In this document: positions 18,825 to 27,788 of the stretch, piece by piece
How the letters are laid out: each line of letters starts with the position of its first letter
Numbering within the stretch: the stretch's first letter is position 1
Assembly (NCBI GenBank): GCA_016936575.1
Contig: JAFGXQ010000128.1
Span: 1-64,000 of the forward strand
Origin: Deltaproteobacteria bacterium
GTDB lineage: Bacteria > Myxococcota_A > Polyangia > JAAYKL01
Length of the DNA: 64,000 nucleotides
Direction: 5' to 3'
Position numbers and translations under genes: made by a program
The notes under the pieces: model-generated
The model's database searches: none
What the model saw: the letters and a program-made list of their open reading frames with translations, nothing else
Told to the model about the DNA's origin: nothing

Positions 18825-18851
18825 CAACCGTGCGGCATCTAATTTATTCCC
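18825..18851 (-). promoter_or_regulatory. SigR-type promoter of the ECF sigma gene
   Basis: On the minus strand, GGGAAT (18851-18846) and GTTG (18828-18825) are separated by 17 bases. The published consensus for SigR/SigH-type ECF sigma factors is GGAAT or GGGAAY, about 16-18 bases, then GTT, so the match is full. It sits about 35 bases before the sigma-factor ATG, the position expected for an autoregulated promoter. Confidence 0.65.
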
Positions 18852-18985
18852 AATTTTTAGCACTTTTTCACGATTTTGGACGAAATTTAAGCGATAGCAG
18901 ATCAGGCCGTCTCAAGATTCCGTTCATGAGGCGGATTTTACCTTTATTTATGATATATTTTGTGAAAAACAAACTTCCCCCTTTT

Positions 18986-19001
18986 ACAATTAGTCAATTG
19001 T
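18986..19001. promoter_or_regulatory. Inverted repeat upstream of grpE
   Basis: ACAATT-AGTC-AATTGT is a perfect 6-bp inverted repeat with a 4-base centre, about 70 bases before the likely grpE start. It could be an operator or part of the leader. It is not a CIRCE element. Confidence 0.3.
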
Positions 19002-19073
19002 GATTATGTAGAGGGACGCTTTTAAGGAGGGCTTATTTTCAAGCCCGTGAATAATATTTCAGGAGTAAAACCA

Positions 19074-19805
19074 TTGAGCGATCAAGACAGAAATAAGCCG
19101 AATGAACCAACACCGGACGCGCCAAACACTTCAGAACAGAACAACAATGAGGAAGTCATTGAAGTGGTTTCCGATAAAACCGGAGATGACGCTGAACAGG
19201 AAATACTCGACCCGGAACAACAAATCGACAAACTGACGCAGGACCTGGCGACGGAGCGGGAAAAGTACCTTCGCGCACTGGCCGACATGGACAATCTGCG
19301 CAAACGCTGTCGGCGCGATATTGAAGAAGCGCGAATCAATGGGCGAGCAAACGTTCTGGAGGAACTGTTGCCGGCGCTCGACAGTATAGACATGGCGCTG
19401 AAATCCATTGAGCCGACAGAAGCCAACCAGGCGGTATTCGACGGAATGGTTATGGTGCGAAAGCAGTTCATGGCGTCAATGGACCGGTTCGAGCTGAAAG
19501 CGGTTCAGTCCAAAGGACAGAAGTTCGACCCCGCTGTCCACGAAGCGGTCTCCTATATTCCTTCGCCTGATCACGAAGCGGGTGAAATAATCGATGAGAT
19601 GCGGGCAGGATATATGCTGGGAACTCGGTTGCTGCGCGCTGCCATGGTAGTGGTTTCATCCGGGCAGCCGGCCGACACGGCCGCTACTGAAATGAATGCG
19701 TCTTCAGATGATGCGTCTTCAACAGATGACGCGTCTACGGATGCCGGAACTCAAGATGACGAAACCGGCAACAAAGAGGATGCGGCTACCTCCGAGGATA
19801 GCTGA
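19074..19805 (+). CDS. grpE: Nucleotide exchange factor GrpE
   Basis: 243 residues with the TTG start at 19074. GrpE dimers release ADP from DnaK. A coiled-coil segment ([18 protein letters not shown], about residues 60-85) and the C-terminal beta domain (LPALDSID…, G[11 protein letters not shown]) are recognisable. TTG is chosen because AGGAG ends eight bases before it, whereas a GTG nine codons earlier has its AAGGAGGG too far upstream. A weak start may limit GrpE relative to DnaK. The acidic N-terminus and an unusual Asp/Ser/Thr-rich C-terminal tail (last 35 or so residues) are probably disordered. dnaK follows after 20 bases. Confidence 0.93.
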   Translation: MSDQDRNKPNEPTPDAPNTSEQNNNEEVIEVVSDKTGDDAEQEILDPEQQIDKLTQDLATEREKYLRALADMDNLRKRCRRDIEEARINGRANVLEELLPALDSIDMALKSIEPTEANQAVFDGMVMVRKQFMASMDRFELKAVQSKGQKFDPAVHEAVSYIPSPDHEAGEIIDEMRAGYMLGTRLLRAAMVVVSSGQPADTAATEMNASSDDASSTDDASTDAGTQDDETGNKEDAATSEDS

Positions 19806-19825
19806 TTTACGAAGGGGGACAGTGT

Positions 19826-21754
19826 ATGTCTGACGAATGCATAATTGGAATCGACCTGGGAACGACAAACTCGTGTGTGGCGGTAGTGGAAGGTCAAGAT
19901 GCGGTTGTGATTCCGAACGCCGAAGGAAGCCGCACCACACCTTCGATTATCGGTTTCACTCAAAATGGCGAGCGCCTGGTGGGCCATGTGGCCAAACGTC
20001 AGGCCGTAACGAATGCGGAAAATACCATCAACGCCGTGAAACGATTAATGGGACGTCCGTATGAATCTGAGGAATCCGTACGACAGCGGGAAATGTGCCC
20101 GTATAAAATTATCGCACATCAGAACGGTGACGCCTGGGTGGAAGTTCGCGGAAAAAAAATGAGTCCCCCAGAATTGTCATCCATGATTCTCACCGAAATG
20201 CGTTCCGTGGCCGAATCGTATCTCGGAAAAAAAGTGACCCAGGCGGTGGTGACGGTACCCGCGTATTTCAATGACGCGCAACGTCAGGCCACCAAAGATG
20301 CCGGAAAAATTGCGGGACTGGATGTACAGCGAATCATCAACGAGCCGACGGCTGCCGCGCTGGCATACGGCGTTGACTTAGAACCCGGCGCCAAGAGACG
20401 ACTGGCGGTATATGACCTGGGGGGCGGCACATTCGACATATCCATTCTCGAGATGGAAGACGGTGTCTTTTCAGTGAAAAGTACCAGCGGTGACACCTTC
20501 CTGGGCGGAGAAGACTTTGACCAGAAAATCATTCAATACCTGGCCGCAAAATTCAAACAGGAAAACAACTACGATCTGCTGAACGACAACATGGCGTTGC
20601 AACGGTTGAAAGAAGCCGCGGAGCGGGCCAAACATGAACTGTCGTCGAGCCTGGAAACCGAAATCAACCTTCCGTTCATTGCTGCGGACGCATCCGGTCC
20701 CAAGCACCTGGTTCATACCATGGAACGGGGTGAGCTCGAAGATTTGGTTGAAGACTTAATCATCCGCTCATTCGGCCCCTGCGAGCAGGCGCTGACCGAT
20801 GCCGGTTTGAATAAGTCAGACCTGGACGACATTCTGCTGGTGGGTGGCATGACCCGAATGCCGCTGGTGCAGAAGCTGGTGGAAGAATTCTTCGAGCAAC
20901 CGCCCCTCAGAGGTGTGAACCCCGATGAAGTGGTCGCAGTGGGTGCGGCGGTGCAAGGTGCCGTGCTGAGCGGACAGGTTGATGAAGTGCTGCTGCTCGA
21001 CGTGACACCGCTAAGTCTTGGTGTGGAAACCGGCGGCGGTGTGTTCACCAAACTCATTGAACGCAATACAACGGTTCCCACTCAGAAACGACAGGTATTC
21101 ACCACCAGTGTCGACAATCAGAATTTTGTTCCCATTCACGTTCTCCAGGGAGAACGTCAGATGGCCGCCGATAACACCACCTTGGCCAAGTTCGAATTGA
21201 CCGGCATTCCGCCGGCACCCAGAGGGGTTCCACAGGTCCAGGTAACCTTTGATATTGATTCCAACGGTATCGTATCTGTCTCTGCGCGAGACCTCGGTAC
21301 CGGCCGGGAACAGGTGGTACGGGTTACAGCAGCGGGCGGTCTGAAGGACGGCGACATCGAGCGCATCATTGAAGAAGCCGAGTTGCAGCGACGGGAAGAC
21401 GCGGCGAGAAAAGAGGTCGCGGAAGCCAAAGTACAAGCCGAGTCACTGATTTACACCTCCCAGAGAGCCGTCGATGAATACGGAGAAGCCGTTTCAAAAG
21501 AAGATTTAGACATCATTCGCGCAGATATTGCGGAGTTACAGATGAGAATTCAAGGAAATGACATCCATGCGATCAACGAAGCGCGCATGCGCCTGGAGGA
21601 ATCTGCATATCGCATTGCAGAAGCCATGTATGCCGGCGTATCTCCGACAACAAATATGGCGATGAGTGAACCTTCAAACGAAATACCAAACGACGCGCTG
21701 TCCGATGCCATCGCAGATACACTTGGGGGCTCCAACGACCCTGGCGAGGCGTAA
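19826..21754 (+). CDS. dnaK: Chaperone DnaK (Hsp70)
   Basis: 642 residues, full length. The ATPase domain starts with [14 protein letters not shown] and contains the phosphate loop [13 protein letters not shown]; the substrate-binding domain contains [19 protein letters not shown]. It refolds proteins in the cytoplasm with DnaJ and GrpE. The helical lid is present, and the C-terminus is Asn/Asp/Ser-rich rather than ending in the classic EEV-type acidic tail. A GGGGGAC site precedes the ATG. It lies in the grpE-dnaK-dnaJ operon, six bases before dnaJ. Confidence 0.97.
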   Translation: MSDECIIGIDLGTTNSCVAVVEGQDAVVIPNAEGSRTTPSIIGFTQNGERLVGHVAKRQAVTNAENTINAVKRLMGRPYESEESVRQREMCPYKIIAHQNGDAWVEVRGKKMSPPELSSMILTEMRSVAESYLGKKVTQAVVTVPAYFNDAQRQATKDAGKIAGLDVQRIINEPTAAALAYGVDLEPGAKRRLAVYDLGGGTFDISILEMEDGVFSVKSTSGDTFLGGEDFDQKIIQYLAAKFKQENNYDLLNDNMALQRLKEAAERAKHELSSSLETEINLPFIAADASGPKHLVHTMERGELEDLVEDLIIRSFGPCEQALTDAGLNKSDLDDILLVGGMTRMPLVQKLVEEFFEQPPLRGVNPDEVVAVGAAVQGAVLSGQVDEVLLLDVTPLSLGVETGGGVFTKLIERNTTVPTQKRQVFTTSVDNQNFVPIHVLQGERQMAADNTTLAKFELTGIPPAPRGVPQVQVTFDIDSNGIVSVSARDLGTGREQVVRVTAAGGLKDGDIERIIEEAELQRREDAARKEVAEAKVQAESLIYTSQRAVDEYGEAVSKEDLDIIRADIAELQMRIQGNDIHAINEARMRLEESAYRIAEAMYAGVSPTTNMAMSEPSNEIPNDALSDAIADTLGGSNDPGEA

Positions 21755-21760
21755 TTTTTC

Positions 21761-22870
21761 ATGCCAGAAAAGCGAGATTACTACGAAGTGCTCGGTGTCG
21801 AAAAAAACGCCGATGCACAGGAACTGAAAAAGGCGTACCGCAAACTGGCGATGAAGTATCATCCCGACCAGAACCCTGATGATGATCAGGCTGCGGAAAA
21901 ATTTAAAGAATTGACCGAAGCGTACAAGGTTCTTTCAAACGAGGAATCCCGGGCGCGGTACGATAGATTCGGCCACCAGGGTGCGTCTTCTGGAAACGGT
22001 TATCCAGGTATGGACTTCGACATGGATTTGGGGTCGATGACCGATTTCTTTGAATCGATTTTCGGATCCATGTTTGGCGGCGCACAGAGACGTCGGACAA
22101 GACGGGGAAGTGACCTGCAGTACGATTTGACAGTCACCCTGGAGCAGGTGGTATCCGGCGCGGATCTGCGTATCACCATTCCTAGAGCAATGCCGTGTGA
22201 TGACTGCGGCGGGAGCGGCGCCCAAAAGGGCACCACGCCCACGCAATGCCCCCGCTGCAACGGCCATGGTCAGGTTCGACTGCAACAGGGCATTTTCGTG
22301 ATGAATTCACCGTGCCCCACCTGCAGCGGCGCGGGAAAAGTAATTCAGGAGCCCTGCCCCCATTGCGACAGCGGTCTGGTTGAAAAAGAAGAAGAATTCA
22401 ACATAACTATTCCTCCGGGCATTGAGGACGGAAAAGTCAAAGTGATTCGCGGTGCCGGAGATCACGGTCGAAATGGAGTTCCTCCCGGAGATCTGAACAT
22501 TCATGTTCAGGTAGCGCGTCACGAAATATTTGAACGCGCCGGAGATGACCTGCTGTGTGAGCGTTCCATCACGTTCCCCCAGGCCGCGTTAGGTGATGAC
22601 ATCGAAATCGAAACCATCGACTCAAAAGTGAAAATGAAAGTGAAACCCGCTACCCGCGCCGGTCAGGTCTATGTGTTGCGCGGCAAAGGCGTGCCTCATT
22701 TTCATGGAAACGGTCGGGGTGACCTGCGAGTCCGCATGGATATAGATGTCCCTGCCAAACTTACCGATGCGCAGGTGGATCTCATCGAAAAACTGGGAAC
22801 AGAGCTGGGAACAGTCGTGCATCAGAAGCGCCATTCTCTGGTAGATAAAGTAAAAAGCCTCTTCGACTGA
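21761..22870 (+). CDS. dnaJ: Chaperone DnaJ (Hsp40)
   Basis: 369 residues. The J domain (about 5-70) has the HPD motif at 34-36 that stimulates DnaK. A Gly/Phe/Met region with G-Y-P-G-M-D-F follows, then a zinc domain from Cys146 with [24 protein letters not shown] and CPHCDSGL; the fourth repeat lacks the usual final Gly-x-Gly. The C-terminal peptide-binding domains are complete, with about 25 extra residues at the end instead of the usual short tail. It is the last gene of the operon and converges on the next gene with 21 bases between stops and no clear terminator. Confidence 0.96.
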   Translation: MPEKRDYYEVLGVEKNADAQELKKAYRKLAMKYHPDQNPDDDQAAEKFKELTEAYKVLSNEESRARYDRFGHQGASSGNGYPGMDFDMDLGSMTDFFESIFGSMFGGAQRRRTRRGSDLQYDLTVTLEQVVSGADLRITIPRAMPCDDCGGSGAQKGTTPTQCPRCNGHGQVRLQQGIFVMNSPCPTCSGAGKVIQEPCPHCDSGLVEKEEEFNITIPPGIEDGKVKVIRGAGDHGRNGVPPGDLNIHVQVARHEIFERAGDDLLCERSITFPQAALGDDIEIETIDSKVKMKVKPATRAGQVYVLRGKGVPHFHGNGRGDLRVRMDIDVPAKLTDAQVDLIEKLGTELGTVVHQKRHSLVDKVKSLFD

Positions 22871-22891
22871 ACCGAACAGAAAATGGGGTAT

Positions 22892-25240
22892 CTACGCGAA
22901 CCGGCGGGCGGAGTAGTAGACCCCCGCGGCCAGGGCGTAGCCCAATCCTCCCGCAATAATGATGGTGGAGAACCCAAAATTGATAATCAGGGTGGCGGCG
23001 GCGGACGAACCGAGCACGGAAGACAGTGTTGCCGCGCCGTAGGTGACCGGAATGGTTTTTTCTTTGCCCTTATCGACAAGTGTCTGAACGCCCAACGGGT
23101 AATACATTCCCAGGCACACTCCACTGGGTACCACCGCCACAAAAACCAGCAACACCTTCAGGGCGATATGAACCGACAACATGTACGTATTGAGCAGTTC
23201 CACCATGGCGACACCCCATGCGATGCTAATTGCGGTATACAGTAGCAAGGTCAACGGCCCCTTCATTACATGGTACTTGTCCTGCAGCATCGCACCGATG
23301 CCGTTGGACATTAGAAATGATGCGAGAATAATAGCCACCGCATACAGGGGGTTTCCGGTAAACAATTCGGTTTTGGCAATCAATCCGATTTCAACCCCCA
23401 TGTAGGAAATCCCGGATACGAAAAAGTAAGTCAGCCAGAGCAGCGGCAACCGCCCCTCCCTGGGACCAAGGAATCGCGCCACACCAATCACCAGCAGCGA
23501 GACCAGCGCGAACATGATCACCGTGAACACTTTTATCCAGTTGGATGCATACCGCTGATCGTGAAGTTGCTGTTCACTCGGGAACAGCCGGAACCCGGCA
23601 AAATCAATGGTGCGAATAAACGGCTTGTCATCGGTAATCAGATCACCGTCGCGCTTCTCCACCGGAATCTCAATCCACTTTTTGAAAATCTCTCGTTTCG
23701 GTCCATAGGGGTCGTAATGAATCTGCCACCGGGGCTCCAACCGCCGATGATGGTTACGGATAATCTCCACATCTTTTTCGGACAGCCCGCCCAGTTTGAT
23801 ATAGGCGGTTTGAATCGCATCCGCGTTGGGTACCCCAGCCGAATACACCGATTTCGAAAAGTCTCCCAGATTGCGTTCTTTAAACAACCTGGCAAAGCTC
23901 TCCAACTTTCGTTCCACCGGCTGGTTGGTGAAAACAATCAGACCGTCTTCTTTCATATGGTCGAGATACGCCGCGCAAGCTTGGTAGGTATCCAGGTACT
24001 TCCTTGTATGCCCGGTACGATTGGCATACACCGACCCGTTGGTGGCCACAAAAATCACGTCGTATAATCGCTTATCAGCGTTCAGAAAGTCGCGTCCCTC
24101 ACGAATTACATAGTGAATATTCGGTTTTTCAAAGAACCGCTTCAGGTTCATTCCAAAGGCGCCCGGGGTCAGCGCCATCTCGCGCACCAAATCATTCAGT
24201 TCCACCCCCGTGATGTCGGCTTTCCCGTCGTGCAGCGCATCCAGTTGCACCATGTCCTTCCCCGCTCCGGCGAACATTACCAGAATTTTTTCCGGATTGT
24301 ACCCAAGTAGTTTAGCAATGGGCTGCTGAACCCGCCGTTTAATATAATAATTTGCATCCAATTCAGGATTGTAGGGAATCACGCCCACATTGCTGACACC
24401 GTCATCCTGCACAATTACCATGGGAGCCAAATCCGGCGCGAGACCGGGCAAATCCAATCGATAAATACCGGTACGCGCCAAATGATTCCACTTCGCAGCC
24501 ATCTCCACAACTTCGGCGTTCGCCGCCTTTTTGTGCAGGGTTCGCGCCAACCGTTTGGTATTGGGATGCTCATCAAAAATCACCCCGTTGGCGCTAAGGG
24601 CCAGCAACAGCATCATACTGGCCAATGCGCCGGCAACCAGATACGGGCGAAACTGCGACTCCGTATTCAACATCAGTCCCAAACATGCCATCAGCAGCAC
24701 CAGAACCACGATGGGTAAATCGGTATATGTGAACAACATAGATGTCACCAGGCATCCGAGCGCTGCTCCGGTCAAATCGAAGAAGTACAGTTTTCCGATC
24801 TGGTCCGCCGCAATGGAAAAATATGTTGTCAGCAACACCCCGCACACAAAATACCCCGGCAGAAACATGGCTGAATAGGTGAACAATTTCGCCGCGTCCT
24901 CCGGGGGCGAGGCGAATGCAATATGAATATCGGGAAACAACGTGTTGGCGACCATAAAAAACAGAATAAACGTGGCGGCAAGCACCGGAAACAGTGCATT
25001 GGAAGCCACGCGAATCAGCTTTTGATTATCTCCGTGATAGAAGAAATGACAAAACAGAGACCCCAGCGCCAGACCGAACAGCGCAATGGGAATCGCGATA
25101 AAATTGCTGATACTGCCGATAAAAAAGGAAAGCATCTTCACCTGAATGAGCTCCATCATCAGGCAAATGAAACCAAGCAGAAAAATAGCAATGAACATTT
25201 CCTTTTCAGACTGTTTAGAGGAAGTTACCGAATCGTTCAC
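22892..25240 (-). CDS. Polytopic membrane protein with spermidine-synthase-like domain
   Basis: 782 residues from the GTG at 25240, chosen because AAAGGA lies six bases upstream; longer in-frame starts (ATG 25288, TTG 25303) lack a ribosome site. Roughly six hydrophobic helices (about residues 15-215) precede a cytosolic Rossmann domain with a glycine-rich loop (VMFAGAGKDM) and an acidic strand end (GVELND) as in spermidine synthase-type aminopropyl- or methyltransferases. A second helical block of about six spans ends the protein. Such fused membrane versions are widespread in deltaproteobacteria; their substrates are unknown, so polyamine synthesis should not be assumed. It stands alone on its strand. 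Confidence 0.8.
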   Translation of the reverse strand: MNDSVTSSKQSEKEMFIAIFLLGFICLMMELIQVKMLSFFIGSISNFIAIPIALFGLALGSLFCHFFYHGDNQKLIRVASNALFPVLAATFILFFMVANTLFPDIHIAFASPPEDAAKLFTYSAMFLPGYFVCGVLLTTYFSIAADQIGKLYFFDLTGAALGCLVTSMLFTYTDLPIVVLVLLMACLGLMLNTESQFRPYLVAGALASMMLLLALSANGVIFDEHPNTKRLARTLHKKAANAEVVEMAAKWNHLARTGIYRLDLPGLAPDLAPMVIVQDDGVSNVGVIPYNPELDANYYIKRRVQQPIAKLLGYNPEKILVMFAGAGKDMVQLDALHDGKADITGVELNDLVREMALTPGAFGMNLKRFFEKPNIHYVIREGRDFLNADKRLYDVIFVATNGSVYANRTGHTRKYLDTYQACAAYLDHMKEDGLIVFTNQPVERKLESFARLFKERNLGDFSKSVYSAGVPNADAIQTAYIKLGGLSEKDVEIIRNHHRRLEPRWQIHYDPYGPKREIFKKWIEIPVEKRDGDLITDDKPFIRTIDFAGFRLFPSEQQLHDQRYASNWIKVFTVIMFALVSLLVIGVARFLGPREGRLPLLWLTYFFVSGISYMGVEIGLIAKTELFTGNPLYAVAIILASFLMSNGIGAMLQDKYHVMKGPLTLLLYTAISIAWGVAMVELLNTYMLSVHIALKVLLVFVAVVPSGVCLGMYYPLGVQTLVDKGKEKTIPVTYGAATLSSVLGSSAAATLIINFGFSTIIIAGGLGYALAAGVYYSARRFA

Positions 25241-25474
25241 GTTGTATCCTTTCAAATTTAAATCACGCGCTCGGACTATACGCATCATGGACTGCAGATT
25301 CAATCATCAACAACCGTCAAACGAATGTATCTTTGCACTTATTAATCGAGAGAGATTTCCTTAAAAACCCTTTCCCGTAAAAAATTGGTGCTCGACAATA
25401 GGGGATCTTGGAATCCATTTCAAATAAAAAGGCACGATGCCGACGCTCTCATCGTATTCCATTCGGCTACGTCA

Positions 25475-26464
25475 TCAGGCGTCCGGGTCCCATCCCGCGA
25501 GGCGCGCGAACAGGTGCCAGGCGGCGGCGGCTTTCTGAACACAATTGATATTGGCTTCGGTCGGGTCGTCGGAGTGGGCGCATCCGCCGGTACCGTCAAA
25601 GCCGTCGATGCCCTGACCGGTGGTCAACAAGCTGTAATCGTGAGCGGGATTGGCGGCAATCCACTCCACTCCCCAGTTGCCGCCGTCATAGTTCAGGTTG
25701 TCGTACATATTGGCGCTCCAGTAATAATTGCCGTCCGGATTATGGGCTTCAATGTCGGCAAAATCGAAAAGCCACCGGTTGTTGGTTCTGCAGTGGTCGC
25801 GAATCAGCTGATTGTTATAATGCACACCGTTTTCAGTCATATCTTCGCCGGTTCCTTCAGCGTGTCCGGTCATGAAAATGAAGTGCACTGCGGGGTACTC
25901 CGCAATCAGCTTTTCCATATTGTTCACATACCGCTGCGCGTCATGACCGGCAATGGAGCACCACGACCAAATGACCACATTGACATGCGCATTGGCCGGG
26001 TCGTCCAGCAGCGCACGAGTGCCCACCACCCAGGGGGTATCGCCGTTTCCATCCACAGAATCTCCGGTGCTTAGGTCGCTGCAGTCGGCGGGAATGCCGT
26101 AGTCGTCCAAATCAAGTCCCCCGCTGCCGTCATCGCTCCACCCATACGTATCGCCGTAGTCTGGATACATCGCCAGCGAGTTCATTCCGGTAATCAATTG
26201 ACTTCCGTGGGATGTGTGCTGGTAAACAATATGCAGATTCTGTTTGGCCGCTTCGATGGCGGTTTCCGGAATATCGGTCAATAGAGCGTCTTCATGCGCC
26301 ACAAAAGACGGCCCCTCCTCATATGATGCGGTTCCTTCCCACGGCGGATTTGTATCGTTTTCGTTATTGTTCTCATCTCCACCCCCGGACGCGTCATCGC
26401 CGCACCCGGCAGCCGCCAGCGCCGCCACACATCCGATTACCCATAAAAACGTAAAGTTTCTCAT
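25475..26464 (-). CDS. Predicted lipoprotein of unknown family (His-x-Ser-His-Gly motif)
   Basis: 329 residues from the ATG at 26464, which follows GGAGGAAAC. The signal peptide ends in AAAGC (lipidated Cys), followed by an Asn/Asp/Glu-rich spacer. The globular part contains YQHTSHGSQL near its start, an NVVIWSWCSIAGHD segment, and FIFMTGHAEG further on. The strand order and small conserved-looking His, Ser and Cys residues suggest a hydrolase-like alpha/beta fold, possibly distant from SGNH hydrolases, but I do not recognise the family. Six or more cysteines suggest disulphides. The likely location is the cell surface or outer-membrane face. Confidence 0.75.
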   Translation of the reverse strand: MRNFTFLWVIGCVAALAAAGCGDDASGGGDENNNENDTNPPWEGTASYEEGPSFVAHEDALLTDIPETAIEAAKQNLHIVYQHTSHGSQLITGMNSLAMYPDYGDTYGWSDDGSGGLDLDDYGIPADCSDLSTGDSVDGNGDTPWVVGTRALLDDPANAHVNVVIWSWCSIAGHDAQRYVNNMEKLIAEYPAVHFIFMTGHAEGTGEDMTENGVHYNNQLIRDHCRTNNRWLFDFADIEAHNPDGNYYWSANMYDNLNYDGGNWGVEWIAANPAHDYSLLTTGQGIDGFDGTGGCAHSDDPTEANINCVQKAAAAWHLFARLAGWDPDA

Positions 26465-26536
26465 GTTTCCTCCGATAATTCTTTTGGTTACCTGACAAGT
26501 GTAGCACAAATTGGGATAGCCACGGGGAATAAAAAA

Positions 26537-27706
26537 ATGCGACCGAACGCTGAAAAAATAACACTGATAGCAAAAAAATATGATATTATTAAATGCGTGA
26601 TTTGCTTACCACATCTACCACACCTGTTTATTCGTGCAATCTATCCCATTTTACTTGCATCATTCGCGGTGTACGGCGGCTGCACCGAATCGTCGGGCGA
26701 AGAAAAACCGCTGTTATTTGTTGCCCCCAATGAAATCGGTGCCAACGATGACGGTCAGATAGAGTTTGTGGCTGAATACGAAACCATCGTGTACCAGGAT
26801 GTGGGTTGCGGTGAAGGCAACTTGTACGTGGAAGACAGCTACGATGTATACGTCAGACCCAATTCGTTGAATCCCGAAAACAAAGACTGGCGTTTTTTCT
26901 GCACCGGAACTCTCGACCTGGAGAGCGGCCGGGTACGCTGCGACGCGTCAGAACTGAATTTCGAGCAGTTGGTTGCATACACGGAATACGATGTGCAGTT
27001 GGAAGGAGCCGATCACTCCAGATACACCGGTCTGAAGAAACTGCTGATTAAATGGATTCCCGACTTCGGCAATGACTCCGACGAAAACAGAGACAGCGAT
27101 TCGAACGTCGATACCGAAACGGACCGCCCTGACGGCGTGAATCAGATGGTTGCATCGAGAACCGCCACTACCCCCGATTTCAACGGTGCCCTTGAAATTC
27201 TGTGGAGCCTGCAGGAGACCATCGACAACGAAGAAGGTTGTGCCACCGGACAGCAGGGTGGCGATCAGTTGTTCGATGCGTTATGGAACGAAGAGGGTCT
27301 TTTTGTGGGTGTCCGGGTGCCCGATTCAGTGCAGACCTGGACCAACCTCGATGATATTCGCGACTACGACAGCGTCACCCTCTTTTTCGATGTACCGCCC
27401 CTCGGCGGCCAATTCGATGAAAACGATAATTGGATCGCCTTCGGCAGTCAGGGGAGTCGAACACTGATGAAAACCGATGTGGCGCTGCTCGGCTGGGGCA
27501 CATTGGTAACAACCACTACATACGAGCTTGAAATGGGCATATCCTGGGAAGCGCTCGGTGTTCAACCCTCCTCCGGAATGGCCATCGGATTCGACTTGCT
27601 CATTCACGACAACGACAATCTGAACAACGACTGCAACCTGTATTGGAATGAAAATCAGACCGATGCTATCGACGCCAACACATACGGCCGAATTGTCCTC
27701 GAGTAA
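26537..27706 (+). CDS. Surface protein with CBM9-like C-terminal domain
   Basis: 389 residues. After an unusually long basic leader comes a hydrophobic segment ending at YGGC (about Cys49), a possible but poor lipobox (-3 is Tyr). An internal GTG at 26597 would give a normal-length signal peptide, but GGGGA precedes the ATG at 26537. The middle has a Ca-stalk-like acidic linker (DSDENRDSDSNVDTET). The last 180 residues resemble family 9 carbohydrate-binding modules/DOMON-like beta sandwiches (LFDALWNEEGLFVGVRV, YDSVTLFFD, YELEMGISWEALG). It may bind surface glycans. A larger protein with the same fold is encoded at 56683. Confidence 0.75.
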   Translation: MRPNAEKITLIAKKYDIIKCVICLPHLPHLFIRAIYPILLASFAVYGGCTESSGEEKPLLFVAPNEIGANDDGQIEFVAEYETIVYQDVGCGEGNLYVEDSYDVYVRPNSLNPENKDWRFFCTGTLDLESGRVRCDASELNFEQLVAYTEYDVQLEGADHSRYTGLKKLLIKWIPDFGNDSDENRDSDSNVDTETDRPDGVNQMVASRTATTPDFNGALEILWSLQETIDNEEGCATGQQGGDQLFDALWNEEGLFVGVRVPDSVQTWTNLDDIRDYDSVTLFFDVPPLGGQFDENDNWIAFGSQGSRTLMKTDVALLGWGTLVTTTTYELEMGISWEALGVQPSSGMAIGFDLLIHDNDNLNNDCNLYWNENQTDAIDANTYGRIVLE

Positions 27707-27788
27707 CAGCGTTCACATACGACAAAATTTGTCACCCCCTCAAAAAAGAAAGTAGCCCCCCGAAGCCTGATGAGGTACACCAGCCGGT

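Noticed and set aside
18851-18880. CIRCE element upstream of grpE
   Set aside because: Only the left half (TTAGCACT) is present; the matching GAGTGCTAA is absent at the required 9-base distance.
22892-25240. Spermidine synthase (speE)
   Set aside because: Two large membrane blocks flank the domain, and no speD-like or other polyamine gene is nearby.
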